From assembly GCA_963848525.1 (NCBI GenBank), contig CAWKDZ010000002.1:62001-126000 (forward strand): DNA of 64,000 bases. Direction: 5' to 3'. Below, piece after piece: positions 34,076-43,907 of the stretch. This DNA is from JACCTU01 sp963848525 (lineage in GTDB: Bacteria; Actinomycetota; Thermoleophilia; Gaiellales; Gaiellaceae). Under the pieces are notes generated by a model. It did no database searches. It saw only the letters and a list, made by a program, of their open reading frames with translations, and was not told where the DNA came from. A program made the translations under genes and the position numbers. The number at the start of each line of letters is the position of its first letter. The stretch's first letter is position 1.

Positions 34076-35680
34076 ATGGACTTCCGCCTACTCGGGCCGC
34101 TCGAGGTGGTCTCCGAGGGCCACCCGCTTCCGCTCCCGGGTGGGCGGCAGCGCGCGCTGCTCGCGCTGCTGCTCTTGCGCGCGAACCAGATCGTTCCGAC
34201 GGACCGCCTGATCGACGACCTCTGGGCCGGCGAGCCGCCGCCCACCGCGCCGAAGATGGTCCAGCTCTACGTCGGCGACCTCCGCAAGGCGCTCGGCGGC
34301 GGGGTGCTTCAGACCGTCGCGCCCGGCTACACGCTCCGGCTCGAGGACGAAGAGCTCGATCTCGTCCGCTTCGAGCGGCTCGTCGCGACGGCGCGTGAGA
34401 GCGAGCCGGCCGAGGCCGGCCGGCTGCTTCGGGACGCGCTCGCGCTCTGGAGGGGGCCGCCCCTCGGCGAGTTCGCCTACGAGGCGTGGGCGCAGTCCGA
34501 GATCGCTCGGCTCGAGGAGCTTCGGCTCTCAGGGTTCGAGGACCGCTTCGAGGTCGACCTCGCGACCGGGCGCGGAGCCGAGATCGTCGCGGAGCTGGAG
34601 CGACTTGCGCGGGACCATCCGTTCCGCGACCGCCTCGGCGCGCAGCTGATGCTGGCGCTCTACCACGCCGGGCGACAGGCCGAGGCCCTCCGGCACTACC
34701 AACACACCCGGACCGTGCTGCTCGACGAGCTCGGTCTCGAGCCGAGCCCGCTACTCCAGCGGCTCGAGCGCGCGATCCTCACCCAGGACCCCTCCATCGA
34801 CCTGCCGGCGGCCGAGACCACGCCGGAGGCCCTCCCCCCGCCGGAGACCGCGATCCTCGTCGTCCCGCGCGACGAGGGCCGGCTCGCCGCGCTCGTCGCG
34901 CTGGCCGAGCCGCTCGCCGCTGCTCCGCCTGCGCGCGAGCTGATCGTTGCCCGGGTCGTGTCAGCGGGCGGCTCGGACGCGCTGAGTCGCGCAAGCGAGG
35001 GGCTCGTGGCACATCGGGACGGCCTCGTCCGCCGTGGGGTGGCTGCGCGCGTCGCCGTATTCACCTCGCCCTCTCCGGGCGCGGACATCGCCCGGCTCGC
35101 GTCCGACAACGCGGTCGACCTCGTGCTCACCGACGTCTCGCCCACCAATCCGTTCGCCGACGACGTCGCCGCAGTCGTCGGTGCGGCACCGTGCGACATC
35201 GGCCTCCATGTCGGCGAGGCGCCTCGCCTCGGGCCCGACGCCCCGGTGGTCGTCCCATTCGGAGGCGCGGAGCACGACTGGGCCGCCCTGGAGCTCGGCG
35301 CTTGGATCGCGCGCACGCACGGCGTCGGGCTCATGCTGCTCGGCAGCGCGTCGCGGCGCGAGCGTCGCGACGCGAGCCGGCTGCTCGCCGACGCCTCGCT
35401 CCTCGTCCAGAAGACGGCCGGCGTCGTCGCCGAGCCTCGTCTCGGTCCGGCCGGCGTGGAGGGCGTGATCGAGGCCGCAGCGGACGCGGGCCTGCTCGTC
35501 GTCGGTCTTTCGGAACGCTGGCGCGAGGAAGGCGTCGGCTCGGTTCGCCTCGCGCTCGTCGAGCGGTCGTCCGCGCCGATCCTCCTCGTTCGCCGCGGGC
35601 CGCGGCCGGGCGGGCTCGCGCCGGCCGGGAGCCGGACGCGCTACACGTGGTCGCTGGCGGAAGGGCTCCCCGCGTCGTGA
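34076..35680 (+). CDS. SARP-type regulator fused to two universal-stress-like domains
   Basis: 534 aa. Residues 1-95: OmpR-like winged helix (MDFRLLGPLEV, PGGRQRALLALLLLRANQIV, LQTVAPGYTLRL). Residues 100-245: bacterial transcriptional activator domain, TPR-like (ALWRGPPLGEFAYEAWAQSE, LMLALYHAGRQAEALRHYQ, DELGLEPSPLLQRLERAIL). After a proline-rich linker come two UspA-like domains (ILVVPRDEGRLAALVALAEP..DLVLTDVS and PVVVPFGGAEHDWAALELGA..ERSSAPILLVRRG). USP domains often bind ATP or cAMP, so this regulator may sense a nucleotide. ATG 34076 is 7 nt after a TAAACA box. DNA target unknown. Confidence 0.88.
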   Translation: MDFRLLGPLEVVSEGHPLPLPGGRQRALLALLLLRANQIVPTDRLIDDLWAGEPPPTAPKMVQLYVGDLRKALGGGVLQTVAPGYTLRLEDEELDLVRFERLVATARESEPAEAGRLLRDALALWRGPPLGEFAYEAWAQSEIARLEELRLSGFEDRFEVDLATGRGAEIVAELERLARDHPFRDRLGAQLMLALYHAGRQAEALRHYQHTRTVLLDELGLEPSPLLQRLERAILTQDPSIDLPAAETTPEALPPPETAILVVPRDEGRLAALVALAEPLAAAPPARELIVARVVSAGGSDALSRASEGLVAHRDGLVRRGVAARVAVFTSPSPGADIARLASDNAVDLVLTDVSPTNPFADDVAAVVGAAPCDIGLHVGEAPRLGPDAPVVVPFGGAEHDWAALELGAWIARTHGVGLMLLGSASRRERRDASRLLADASLLVQKTAGVVAEPRLGPAGVEGVIEAAADAGLLVVGLSERWREEGVGSVRLALVERSSAPILLVRRGPRPGGLAPAGSRTRYTWSLAEGLPAS

Positions 35681-35737
35681 GCACAAAATCGGCCGAAATC
35701 GGCCAACTCATGCGGTTTCCGCTGTCACGAACTCTGG

Positions 35738-35743
35738 TATGCT
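35738..35743 (+). promoter_or_regulatory. Candidate -10 box (TATGCT) for the atp operon
   Basis: TATGCT ends 7 nt before a GTG at 35751. A weak TTTCCG lies 16 nt upstream (35716-35721). If this is the promoter, the ATG at 35739 lies inside it and translation must begin at GTG 35751. Confidence 0.45.
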
Positions 35744-35951
35744 CGCGGCGGTGGCAGAGCCCGCCCGCCCTTCCCTCCAGCTCGCCGGCGCAGGGGGCAC
35801 CCTGCTCGGGATGACGGCGGCCTGTGCGGTGATCGGCGCCGTCGCAGGCTGGGCGCTCGGCTCGTGGCCGGTCGGGCTGATGGTCGGGGTCGTGGTCGGG
35901 ATCCCGGTCGGGATCTTCGCCGTCTACCGCCGCTACCGGGAGGCGCTGTGA
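35739..35951 (+). CDS. AtpZ/AtpI-like small membrane protein of the ATP synthase operon
   Basis: 70 aa (66 if GTG 35751 is the start, which the TATGCT box favours). Two membrane helices, LGMTAACAVIGAVAGWALGSW and GLMVGVVVGIPVGIFAVY, with a short basic tail YRRYREAL, as in the AtpZ family encoded ahead of Fo genes. Thought to help Fo assembly or Mg/Ca movement. It overlaps the next gene by 4 nt (GTGA). Confidence 0.8.
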   Translation: MLAAVAEPARPSLQLAGAGGTLLGMTAACAVIGAVAGWALGSWPVGLMVGVVVGIPVGIFAVYRRYREAL

Positions 35952-36343
35952 GGCTCGCGACGTTCGAGAAGCCGCGCGCTGCACCCGGTCGGCTCCTGCC
36001 CGCCCTCGCCGCCGGCGGCGTGTTCGTGCTCGCCCTGCCCGTCTTCCTCGCCGCCGATCTCCCGCTGGCCGGATGGGTGATCGCAGTCGTGCTCTGGCTC
36101 GCGGGCGAGGGCCTCGCGCTCCTGCTCTCGCGACTCGGCGTCGGCGCCGATAAGCTCGCCGCCTCCGGCGTGGTGGGGATCGGAATGACGTTGCGCTCCG
36201 TCGCGGTCGGCGTCGTCCTGATCGCGGTCGCGGCGACCGACGCGCGGCTCGGCCTCTCGGCCGCGCTCCTCTACGCGCTCGCGTACACCCTCGAGCTCGC
36301 CGTTTCGCTGCTCGCGTACTTCGGGCAGGAGGCAACACGGTGA
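35948..36343 (+). CDS. ATP synthase protein I-like membrane protein
   Basis: 131 aa, four hydrophobic segments (about 20-38, 42-63, 73-93, 100-122) with RL and R residues between them. Position directly before atpB, 4-nt overlaps with both neighbours and the four-helix size fit ATP synthase subunit I, which in other bacteria assists c-ring assembly. Sequence alone gives no strong motif, so the call rests mainly on context. Confidence 0.7.
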   Translation: MRLATFEKPRAAPGRLLPALAAGGVFVLALPVFLAADLPLAGWVIAVVLWLAGEGLALLLSRLGVGADKLAASGVVGIGMTLRSVAVGVVLIAVAATDARLGLSAALLYALAYTLELAVSLLAYFGQEATR

Positions 36344-37191
36344 AGCTCTTGCTGCTGAACGCATTCACCCTCGCCGCGGAGGCACCCGCGGAGGAGGAGT
36401 TCGACCCGTCGCACGAGTTCGAGCTGGCGACGTGGGTGCCGATCCACATCGGGCCGCTCGACATGTCGATCAACAAGGCGGTCGCGTACCTGATGCTCGG
36501 GTCGGTCGTGACGATCGCCCTCGGGATCGTGACCATGCGCCTCCGCCTGCGCTTCGCGCCGGACCGGCGTCAGACGATCGGCGAGCAGATCTACGAGCTC
36601 GCCGAGTCGCAGATCGCGGAGCAGGGCCTGCCGACGAAGGCGATCAGCCGCTGGTTCCCGTACGTCGCCTCGCTCTTCCTCTTCATCTGGGTCGTGAACT
36701 TGCTCGGCTTCATCCCGCTGCCGCTCACGGACGAGCGCATGACGATCGCCGGCGTCGAAGTCCCGACGCTCGGGATCTACGCGGCGACATCGTCCCTCTC
36801 GGTGACGCTCGCGCTCGCGCTGATGACCTTCGTGTTCACGCACTTCGAGGGCGTGCGGGCCAACGGGACCGCCGGCTACTTCAAGAGCTGGATCCCCGAC
36901 GTGCCCAAGGGCCTCTACCCGATGATCATCCCGCTCGAGATCCTCGGCCAGTTCATGCGCCTCGTCTCGCTCTCCGTCCGACTGTTCGCGAACATGCTCG
37001 CCGGACACATGCTGATCCTGACCTTCATCGGGCTGATCTTCCTGACCTCGTTCTGGGTCTTCCCGATCTCGATCCTCTTCGGCACGGCGTTCTATCTCTT
37101 CGAGGTCGGCATCGTCGTCTCGATCCAGGCGTTCATCTTCGCCGCTCTGTCCGCCATCTACATCGGCTCGGCCATCGAGCCCGAGCACTAA
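36340..37191 (+). CDS. atpB: ATP synthase Fo subunit a
   Basis: 283 aa, proton half-channels of Fo. Seen: KAISRWFPYVASLFLFIWVVNLLG, ATSSLSVTLALALMTF, GLYPMIIPLEILGQFMRLVSLSVRLFANM-type helix with the essential Arg at about residue 214 (SLSVRLFANMLAGHMLI) and a C-terminal QAFIFAALSAIYIGSAI. GTG start at 36340 overlaps the previous stop (GTGA). Confidence 0.97.
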   Translation: MKLLLLNAFTLAAEAPAEEEFDPSHEFELATWVPIHIGPLDMSINKAVAYLMLGSVVTIALGIVTMRLRLRFAPDRRQTIGEQIYELAESQIAEQGLPTKAISRWFPYVASLFLFIWVVNLLGFIPLPLTDERMTIAGVEVPTLGIYAATSSLSVTLALALMTFVFTHFEGVRANGTAGYFKSWIPDVPKGLYPMIIPLEILGQFMRLVSLSVRLFANMLAGHMLILTFIGLIFLTSFWVFPISILFGTAFYLFEVGIVVSIQAFIFAALSAIYIGSAIEPEH

Positions 37192-37200
37192 AGGAGACCT

Positions 37201-37461
37201 ATGGAACTCGTTCTCTTCGAGACAACGGGCGACGTCGTCGATCAGGGGAAGGCGATCGCGCTCGCGCTCGGCATCGGGCTCGGCTCGGTCGGCGCCGGCA
37301 TCGGCATCGGCGTGATCTTCGGCTCGATGATCCAGTCGGTCGCCCGGCAGCCCGAGCTGCGCGGCGAGCTGCAGGGGATCATGTGGCTGGGCTTCGCGCT
37401 CACCGAGGCCGTCGTCTTCTACGGGCTGATCGGCGGCCTGCTCGCGTTCGTCCTCGTCTAG
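37201..37461 (+). CDS. atpE: ATP synthase Fo subunit c
   Basis: 86 aa, two-helix ring subunit. The ion carboxylate is Glu69 in FALTEAVVFYGLIGG. It is followed by Ala, not Ser/Thr, and helix 1 (GLGSVGAGIGIGVIFG) lacks the Gln of sodium rings, so the ring should carry protons. Loop SVARQPEL contacts F1. Shine-Dalgarno AAAGGAG lies 5 nt before the ATG, so translation is independently strong, in line with the 8-15 copies needed. Confidence 0.97.
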   Translation: MELVLFETTGDVVDQGKAIALALGIGLGSVGAGIGIGVIFGSMIQSVARQPELRGELQGIMWLGFALTEAVVFYGLIGGLLAFVLV

Positions 37462-37463
37462 CG

Positions 37464-38030
37464 ATGCTCGGGACGCTGCTGCCGCTCGCGGCCGAGGCCG
37501 CGGAGGAGTCGAGCGACAACCCGCTGATCAAGCTCGTCCCGGGCTTGATGATCTGGACGCTGATCTGCTTCGCGATCACGTTCTTCGTCCTGCGCAAGTA
37601 CGCGTTCGGGCCGATCCAGCAGCTGATCGACCAGCGCCGCGAGCGCATCAGGCAGTCGCTCCAGGAGGCCGACAACGCACGCGACGAGGCGCGGCGCTTG
37701 CTCGAGGAGCACCGAGCCCTGATGGGCGAGGCGCGCGGCCAGGCCGAGGAGATCCTCGCCGAGGCGCGGCGCGTGGGCGAGGCGCAGCGCGAACGCGCGC
37801 GGCACGAGGTCGAGGAGGACCGGCAGCGGCGGATGGAGGAGACGCGCCGCCAGATCGAGGCCGAGACGCAGCGCGCGCTCGGCGAGATCAGGCGCGAGGT
37901 CGCCGACCTGGCGCTGATCGCGGCCGAGAAGGTCACGGCGGGCGCGCTCGATCCGCAGGCGCAGCGCAAGCTGATCGACGACGCGATCAAGGACCTCGAC
38001 TTCTCGAAGCTGGAAAAGGAACCCGTTTAG
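37464..38030 (+). CDS. atpF: ATP synthase Fo subunit b
   Basis: 188 aa peripheral stalk. One N-terminal membrane helix (LVPGLMIWTLICFAITFFVL, about 30-49) and then a long charged coiled coil (LIDQRRERIRQSLQEADNAR onward to about 165) that binds delta at the top. ATG 37464, 2 nt after the atpE stop. Confidence 0.95.
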   Translation: MLGTLLPLAAEAAEESSDNPLIKLVPGLMIWTLICFAITFFVLRKYAFGPIQQLIDQRRERIRQSLQEADNARDEARRLLEEHRALMGEARGQAEEILAEARRVGEAQRERARHEVEEDRQRRMEETRRQIEAETQRALGEIRREVADLALIAAEKVTAGALDPQAQRKLIDDAIKDLDFSKLEKEPV

Positions 38031-38031
38031 C

Positions 38032-38562
38032 GTGGCCGTCGCCCACCGCACCTACGCGCGCGCCCTCTTCGCAGCCGCCAAGGAGAAGGGGCGGCTGAGC
38101 GAGGCCCACGAGGAGTTCACCGACTTCGTCGAGTCGGCCCGCGAGGTGCCCGAGCTGCGCGCGCTGCTCGAGAACCCGGAGATCGACCAGCGCTCCAAGC
38201 AGGCCGCGCTCGGCGAGCTGCTCGCCGGCGGCGAGGAGCTCGTGCGCAACTTCCTGCTCGTGCTCGTGGAGAAGGGGCGGGCGACGCAGATCGAGGAGAT
38301 CCTGCGCGAGCTCGACGCACTCGTCGCGGCCGAGGAGCGGCGCCTCGAGGTCGTGCTCACGACCGCGTACGAGCTCAAAGACGACGAGGCGAAGGAGATC
38401 CTCGCCCAGATCGAGCAACAGACGGGGCGGCAGATCGAGGCGACGCGCCGGGTCGACCCGGCCCTGATCGGCGGCTTCGTCCTCCAGGCCGGCTCGATGC
38501 GCGTCGACGCCAGCGTGCGCGGACGGTTCGAACGACTACGTCAAGAGATCAAGCGGAGCTAG
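38032..38562 (+). CDS. atpH: ATP synthase F1 subunit delta
   Basis: 176 aa. Joins the b stalk to the top of alpha3beta3. Seen: N-terminal six-helix domain AHRTYARALFAAAKEKGRL, ALLENPEIDQRSKQAALGEL, NFLLVLVEKGRATQIEEIL, and the C-terminal VDPALIGGFVLQAGSMRVDASVRGRFERL, typical of the family. GTG start at 38032, 1 nt after atpF. Confidence 0.95.
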   Translation: MAVAHRTYARALFAAAKEKGRLSEAHEEFTDFVESAREVPELRALLENPEIDQRSKQAALGELLAGGEELVRNFLLVLVEKGRATQIEEILRELDALVAAEERRLEVVLTTAYELKDDEAKEILAQIEQQTGRQIEATRRVDPALIGGFVLQAGSMRVDASVRGRFERLRQEIKRS

Positions 38563-38570
38563 GAGACCAC

Positions 38571-40076
<1,506 letters not shown>

Positions 40077-40079
40077 GGC

Positions 40080-40970
40080 ATGGCTTCAGTCCAGGACCTC
40101 AAGCGCCGCGTCAAGTCCGTCCGGAACACGCGCAAGATCACGAAGGCGATGGAGCTCGTCGCCTCCGCCCGGCTGCGCCGCGCGCAGGCGCGGATCGAGG
40201 CGATGCGCCCATACGCCGACCGGATGCTCGAGCTGATGGGCGGCGTCGCTCGCGCGTCCGTGTCGACGCAGCGACTCCCGCTGCTCCAGCGGCGCGAGCC
40301 GCAGACCACGGGCATCCTCGCGATCACGGGCGACCGCGGCCTGGCCGGCGGCTTCAACGCGCAGATCGTCCGGCGCGCGGTCGCGCTCTCGCGTGAGCTC
40401 GAAGCCGAGGGGCAGACGGTCGGCTGGCTCGCGTCGGGCCGCAAGGGCCGCTCGACGCTGCGCTTCCGTGGCTACGAGCTTGCGGCCGACTGGACGGGCT
40501 TCAGCGACCGCCCCGACTACAGCGACGCGCAGGCGATCGCGCACAAGCTCGCCGAGCTGTTCGTCGCGGGCGAGGTCGACCGTGTCGTCGTGATCTACAA
40601 CCACTTCGAGTCGCCGCTCGTCCAGCGCGTGACCGAGCAGGAGGTGCTGCCGATCCCCGAGCACCTGCTCGAGACGGACGACGAAGAGCGGCGTCAGGAC
40701 GCCGAGCGCGGCGACTTCATCTACGAGCCCGAGCCGGAGGAGATCCTCGCGCGGCTCCTGCCCGTCTACCTCGAGACGGAGATCTACCGCGCGCTGCTCG
40801 AGTCGGCGGCCTCCGAGCAGGGCGCGCGGATGACCGCGATGCGGAACGCGTCCAAGAACGCCGGCGAGCTGATCGACACACTCACGCTGCAGATGAACCG
40901 CGCCCGTCAGGCCGAGATCACGCAGGAGATCCTCGAGGTCGTGGCAGGCGCAGACGCCTTGACCGCCTAA
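40080..40970 (+). CDS. atpG: ATP synthase F1 subunit gamma
   Basis: 296 aa central rotor shaft. Seen: N-terminal coiled coil DLKRRVKSVRNTRKITKAMELVASARLRRA, ITGDRGLAGGFNAQIV and the C-terminal ARMTAMRNASKNAGELIDTLTLQMNRARQAEITQEILEV. In nearly all actinobacteria atpD follows directly; here the next gene is moxR and atpD is 11.9 kb away. Confidence 0.97.
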   Translation: MASVQDLKRRVKSVRNTRKITKAMELVASARLRRAQARIEAMRPYADRMLELMGGVARASVSTQRLPLLQRREPQTTGILAITGDRGLAGGFNAQIVRRAVALSRELEAEGQTVGWLASGRKGRSTLRFRGYELAADWTGFSDRPDYSDAQAIAHKLAELFVAGEVDRVVVIYNHFESPLVQRVTEQEVLPIPEHLLETDDEERRQDAERGDFIYEPEPEEILARLLPVYLETEIYRALLESAASEQGARMTAMRNASKNAGELIDTLTLQMNRARQAEITQEILEVVAGADALTA

Positions 40971-41026
40971 CCGGACGCGCTCGCGGCCGTCACATCCGAG
41001 GACCCCCGAGGCAGAATCGAGGCTGC

Positions 41027-42067
41027 ATGGAAACGCGTGCCGCGCCGCTGGACGACCAGACAACGCTGAACCGAGCCTCGTACACGGCCGGGCGCTTCAT
41101 CGCGAACATCGAGACGGTCATCCACGGCAAGACCGAGGAGATCACGCTCGTCGTCGCCGCGCTCGCGTGCGGCGGGCACGTCCTGCTCGAGGACATGCCG
41201 GGCACGGGCAAGACCGTGCTCGCGCGCTCGATCGCCGGGTCGATTCGCGGGGCGACCGCGAAGCGCATCCAGTGCACACCCGACCTCCAGCCGACCGACG
41301 TCACCGGTCTCGCGATCTTCGACCAGAAGACGCGCGACTTCGAGTTCCGGCCAGGCCCGATCTTCGCGAACGTCGTCCTCGTCGACGAGGTCAACCGCGC
41401 GATGCCGAAGACGCAGTCCGCGCTGCTCGAGGCGATGGCGGAGCAGCAGGTCACGGCGGAAGGCGTCACCCGGCGGCTGCCCGATCCGTTCCTCTTGATC
41501 GCGACGGAGAACCCGATCGAGTACGAGGGCACGTTCCCGCTCCCGGAAGCGCAGCTCGACCGCTTCTTCATCAAGACCGGGCTCGGCTACCCGTCCGCTG
41601 ACGACGAGCTCCTGATCCTCGACGACCAGCGCTACTCCGGCCCGACCGACCGCCTCCAGCCGGCGGTGACGCTGGAGGAGATCCTCGAGCTGCGCGCCGC
41701 CGCTCGCGAGGTGTACGTCGACGAGGTTCTCCGCCGCTGGATCGTCGAGCTCGTGCGCGGGACGCGCGAGATCGACTTCGTCGCGATGGGCGCCTCGGTG
41801 CGCGGCAGCCTCGCGCTCGAGCGCGCCGCGCGCGCCTGGGCGCTCCTGCACGGGCGCAACTACGTGATCCCGCAGGACGTCGAGCGGCTGTTCATCCCGG
41901 TGGTCTTCCACCGGCTCGTCTTCGCGCCCGGCTTCCGCGTCGGCGCGCGCGGGCAAGCCGTCGAGGAGGTGCGGCGCCGGTGCTTCGAGCGCGCGCCCAG
42001 CCCCGGCTCGGACGACGACCCGCTCTTCCGCCGCCCCGGGCCGCTCGGTAGCCGCGGGCGGGCATGA
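41027..42067 (+). CDS. MoxR-family AAA+ ATPase
   Basis: 346 aa. Chaperone-like ATPase thought to activate VWA-domain proteins. Seen: Walker A in LLEDMPGTGKTVLARSIA (about 57-64), Walker B NVVLVDEVNRAMPKTQSALLEAMAE, sensor 1 FLLIATENPIEYEGTFPLPEAQ and the lid helices. ATG 41027, 9 nt after CAGAAT, which may be its -10 box. It overlaps the DUF58 gene by 4 nt; moxR-DUF58-VWA is a known conserved pattern. Confidence 0.94.
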   Translation: METRAAPLDDQTTLNRASYTAGRFIANIETVIHGKTEEITLVVAALACGGHVLLEDMPGTGKTVLARSIAGSIRGATAKRIQCTPDLQPTDVTGLAIFDQKTRDFEFRPGPIFANVVLVDEVNRAMPKTQSALLEAMAEQQVTAEGVTRRLPDPFLLIATENPIEYEGTFPLPEAQLDRFFIKTGLGYPSADDELLILDDQRYSGPTDRLQPAVTLEEILELRAAAREVYVDEVLRRWIVELVRGTREIDFVAMGASVRGSLALERAARAWALLHGRNYVIPQDVERLFIPVVFHRLVFAPGFRVGARGQAVEEVRRRCFERAPSPGSDDDPLFRRPGPLGSRGRA

Positions 42068-42966
42068 CCTTCCCGCTGATCCCGCAGGGGCGGCTGATCG
42101 GCCTCTCGTTCGGGACGATGCGCAGCTTCCGCCGCGGGCGCGGCTCCGACGTCGTCGGCTCGCGGCCCTACCGAGTCGGCGACGACGTGCACGCGATCGA
42201 CTGGGCGGCGTCGGCGCGCCGCTCGGCGGTGCTGCAGAGCGACGAGTTCATCGTCCGCGAGCGGTACGCGGAGGAGGCGCCGCGGGTCGTGATCATCTGC
42301 GACCGCAGACCCGAGCTCTCGTTCTACCGACCGCCGCTTCCGTGGCTCGACAAGGCGGGCGCCGTGCGCGTGGCCGCCGACCTGATCCTCGGCAGCGCCG
42401 TCCTCGCCGGCGGGTTCGTCGGGTACCTCGACCACGCGGAGGGCACGGCCTACTGGGAGCCGCCGCGCGGCGGCCGCAGGCTCCGCGTGCGCATGGTCGA
42501 GCGGCTCGAGTCGAGCGCGTTCGACGCTCCGGAGAACGCGATCGAGGAGGCGCTCGCCGAGCTCGCGCAGCATCGCCTCTCGGTCCCCTCCGGCACGTTC
42601 GTCTTCGTCCTCTCCGACTTCGTCCCGCCCCCCGAGTCCTCGGCGTGGGAGCCCGCCCTCGAGCGGCACTGGGACGTCGTCCCGGTCGTCGTGCAGGACC
42701 CGACCTGGGAGCAGAGCTTCCCGCGCGTGGACGGGATCGCGGTTCCGCTCCGGGAGCCGAGGACCGGCAGGTACTCCGAGGCGTTCCTCACGGAGCGGGA
42801 GGCGGTGGCCCGGCGCGCCGACAACGAGGAGCGGCTCGAACGGCTCTTCGACGGCTTCCACGACTTCGGCTTCGACCCGGTGCTCGTCTCGTCGAGCGAC
42901 CCGGTCGAGGTGCTGCGCTCGTTCCTTGCCTGGTCCGAGGCGCGCCGAATGAGGCGGATCGCGTGA
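42064..42966 (+). CDS. DUF58 protein
   Basis: 300 aa. Seen: the diagnostic RRGRGSDVVGSRPYRVGDDVHAIDWAASARRSAVLQSDEFI block, then VVIICDRRPELSF, in the place of a VWA-like first strand. No membrane helix, unlike many DUF58 proteins, so it is likely cytoplasmic. Works with MoxR in an unknown envelope or complex-assembly process. It overlaps both neighbours by 4 nt. Confidence 0.9.
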   Translation: MTFPLIPQGRLIGLSFGTMRSFRRGRGSDVVGSRPYRVGDDVHAIDWAASARRSAVLQSDEFIVRERYAEEAPRVVIICDRRPELSFYRPPLPWLDKAGAVRVAADLILGSAVLAGGFVGYLDHAEGTAYWEPPRGGRRLRVRMVERLESSAFDAPENAIEEALAELAQHRLSVPSGTFVFVLSDFVPPPESSAWEPALERHWDVVPVVVQDPTWEQSFPRVDGIAVPLREPRTGRYSEAFLTEREAVARRADNEERLERLFDGFHDFGFDPVLVSSSDPVEVLRSFLAWSEARRMRRIA

Positions 42967-43907
42967 GACCGGACCGCCGGCACCTCGTCGCGGCGCTGGT
43001 CGGCCTGGCGCTCTTGGCGGCGGCGCTCGCGGCGTTTCTGCTCCTGCGGGACGACCAGGCGAGTGAGCCGAGCCTCGGCGCGAGCGGGATCCAGACCAGG
43101 CTCGTCCTCGACCCCCGCGTCGTGCTCTTCGGCGACACCGTCACCGCACGGATCGAGGTCGTGCTCGACAAGGCGCGGATCGATCCGGCCTCGCTGCGGG
43201 TGGCGGCCGACTTCGAGCCCTGGAACCCCGTCGGCCCGCCGACCCGGGTCGTCCGCGACGACGGCGAGACGCACTACGCGGCGACGCAGTACGTGCTGCG
43301 CTGCCTGACTGCGCCCTGCGCGCCGGGCCGCCAGTCCGCGCCGCGCGAGTTCGGCCCGGCGCAGGTGACGTACACGACGCGCGCGGGCGAGACGAAGAGC
43401 CAGGAGGTGCGGTGGCCGGTCCTGCTCGTCAACTCGCGGATCGTCAGCGACGACTTCACGCGCGGCGACGAGCTCTCGCGACCCTGGCGGGCCGACGTCC
43501 TCTCGCTGCCGGAGCCGTCCTACAGCCTGTCGCCGTCGCTCATGCTCGGCGTCCTGCTCGCGGGTGCCGGCCTGCTCGCGCTCGGCGGGCTCGTGCTTGC
43601 GTACCTGGCCCTGCCGAGGCGCCGTGTCGAGGAACCGGAGCCGCTGCGTCCGCCCGAGCCGGATCTGACCCCGCTCGAGCGCGCGCTCGCGCTGCTCGAG
43701 AACGGCCTGCCGAGCGACCGCGCCGACGAGCGACGCCAGGCGCTCGAGCGGCTCGCCAAGGAGCTCGAAGCCCATGACGCCGGGCTCGCGGACGAGGCGA
43801 GCACGCTGGCCTGGGCGCCCACACCTCCGCCGGTCGACGAGGCGCGCATGGTCGCCGCCCGCGTGAGGACGCTGCTCGACGAGAGGAACGACGATGCGGC
43901 GCCGTAG
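42963..43907 (+). CDS. Bat-cluster membrane protein (BatD-like), weakly conserved
   Basis: 314 aa. Membrane helix at about 12-33 (LVAALVGLALLAAALAAFLLL), an outside beta-rich domain (IQTRLVLDPRVVLFGDTVTARIEVVLDK, then TYTTRAGETKSQEVRWPVLLV) like the oxygen-tolerance BatD domain, a second helix near 195-217 and a cytoplasmic tail of about 100 residues rich in Leu, Glu and Arg. GTG start at 42963 in a 4-nt overlap. Context supports a BatD role; sequence support is modest. Confidence 0.75.
   Translation: MRPDRRHLVAALVGLALLAAALAAFLLLRDDQASEPSLGASGIQTRLVLDPRVVLFGDTVTARIEVVLDKARIDPASLRVAADFEPWNPVGPPTRVVRDDGETHYAATQYVLRCLTAPCAPGRQSAPREFGPAQVTYTTRAGETKSQEVRWPVLLVNSRIVSDDFTRGDELSRPWRADVLSLPEPSYSLSPSLMLGVLLAGAGLLALGGLVLAYLALPRRRVEEPEPLRPPEPDLTPLERALALLENGLPSDRADERRQALERLAKELEAHDAGLADEASTLAWAPTPPPVDEARMVAARVRTLLDERNDDAAP

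Noticed and set aside
33514..34245. Kinase N-terminal extension upstream to 34245
   Set aside because: It would read antisense through the small exported gene and a strong terminator; GTG 33513 has AAGGAG and precedes the kinase G-loop.
36432..37463. Open frame upstream of atpF (from 36432) across atpB and atpE
   Set aside because: Out-of-frame shadow of atpB; the atpF start at 37464 follows atpE directly and gives a normal b subunit.
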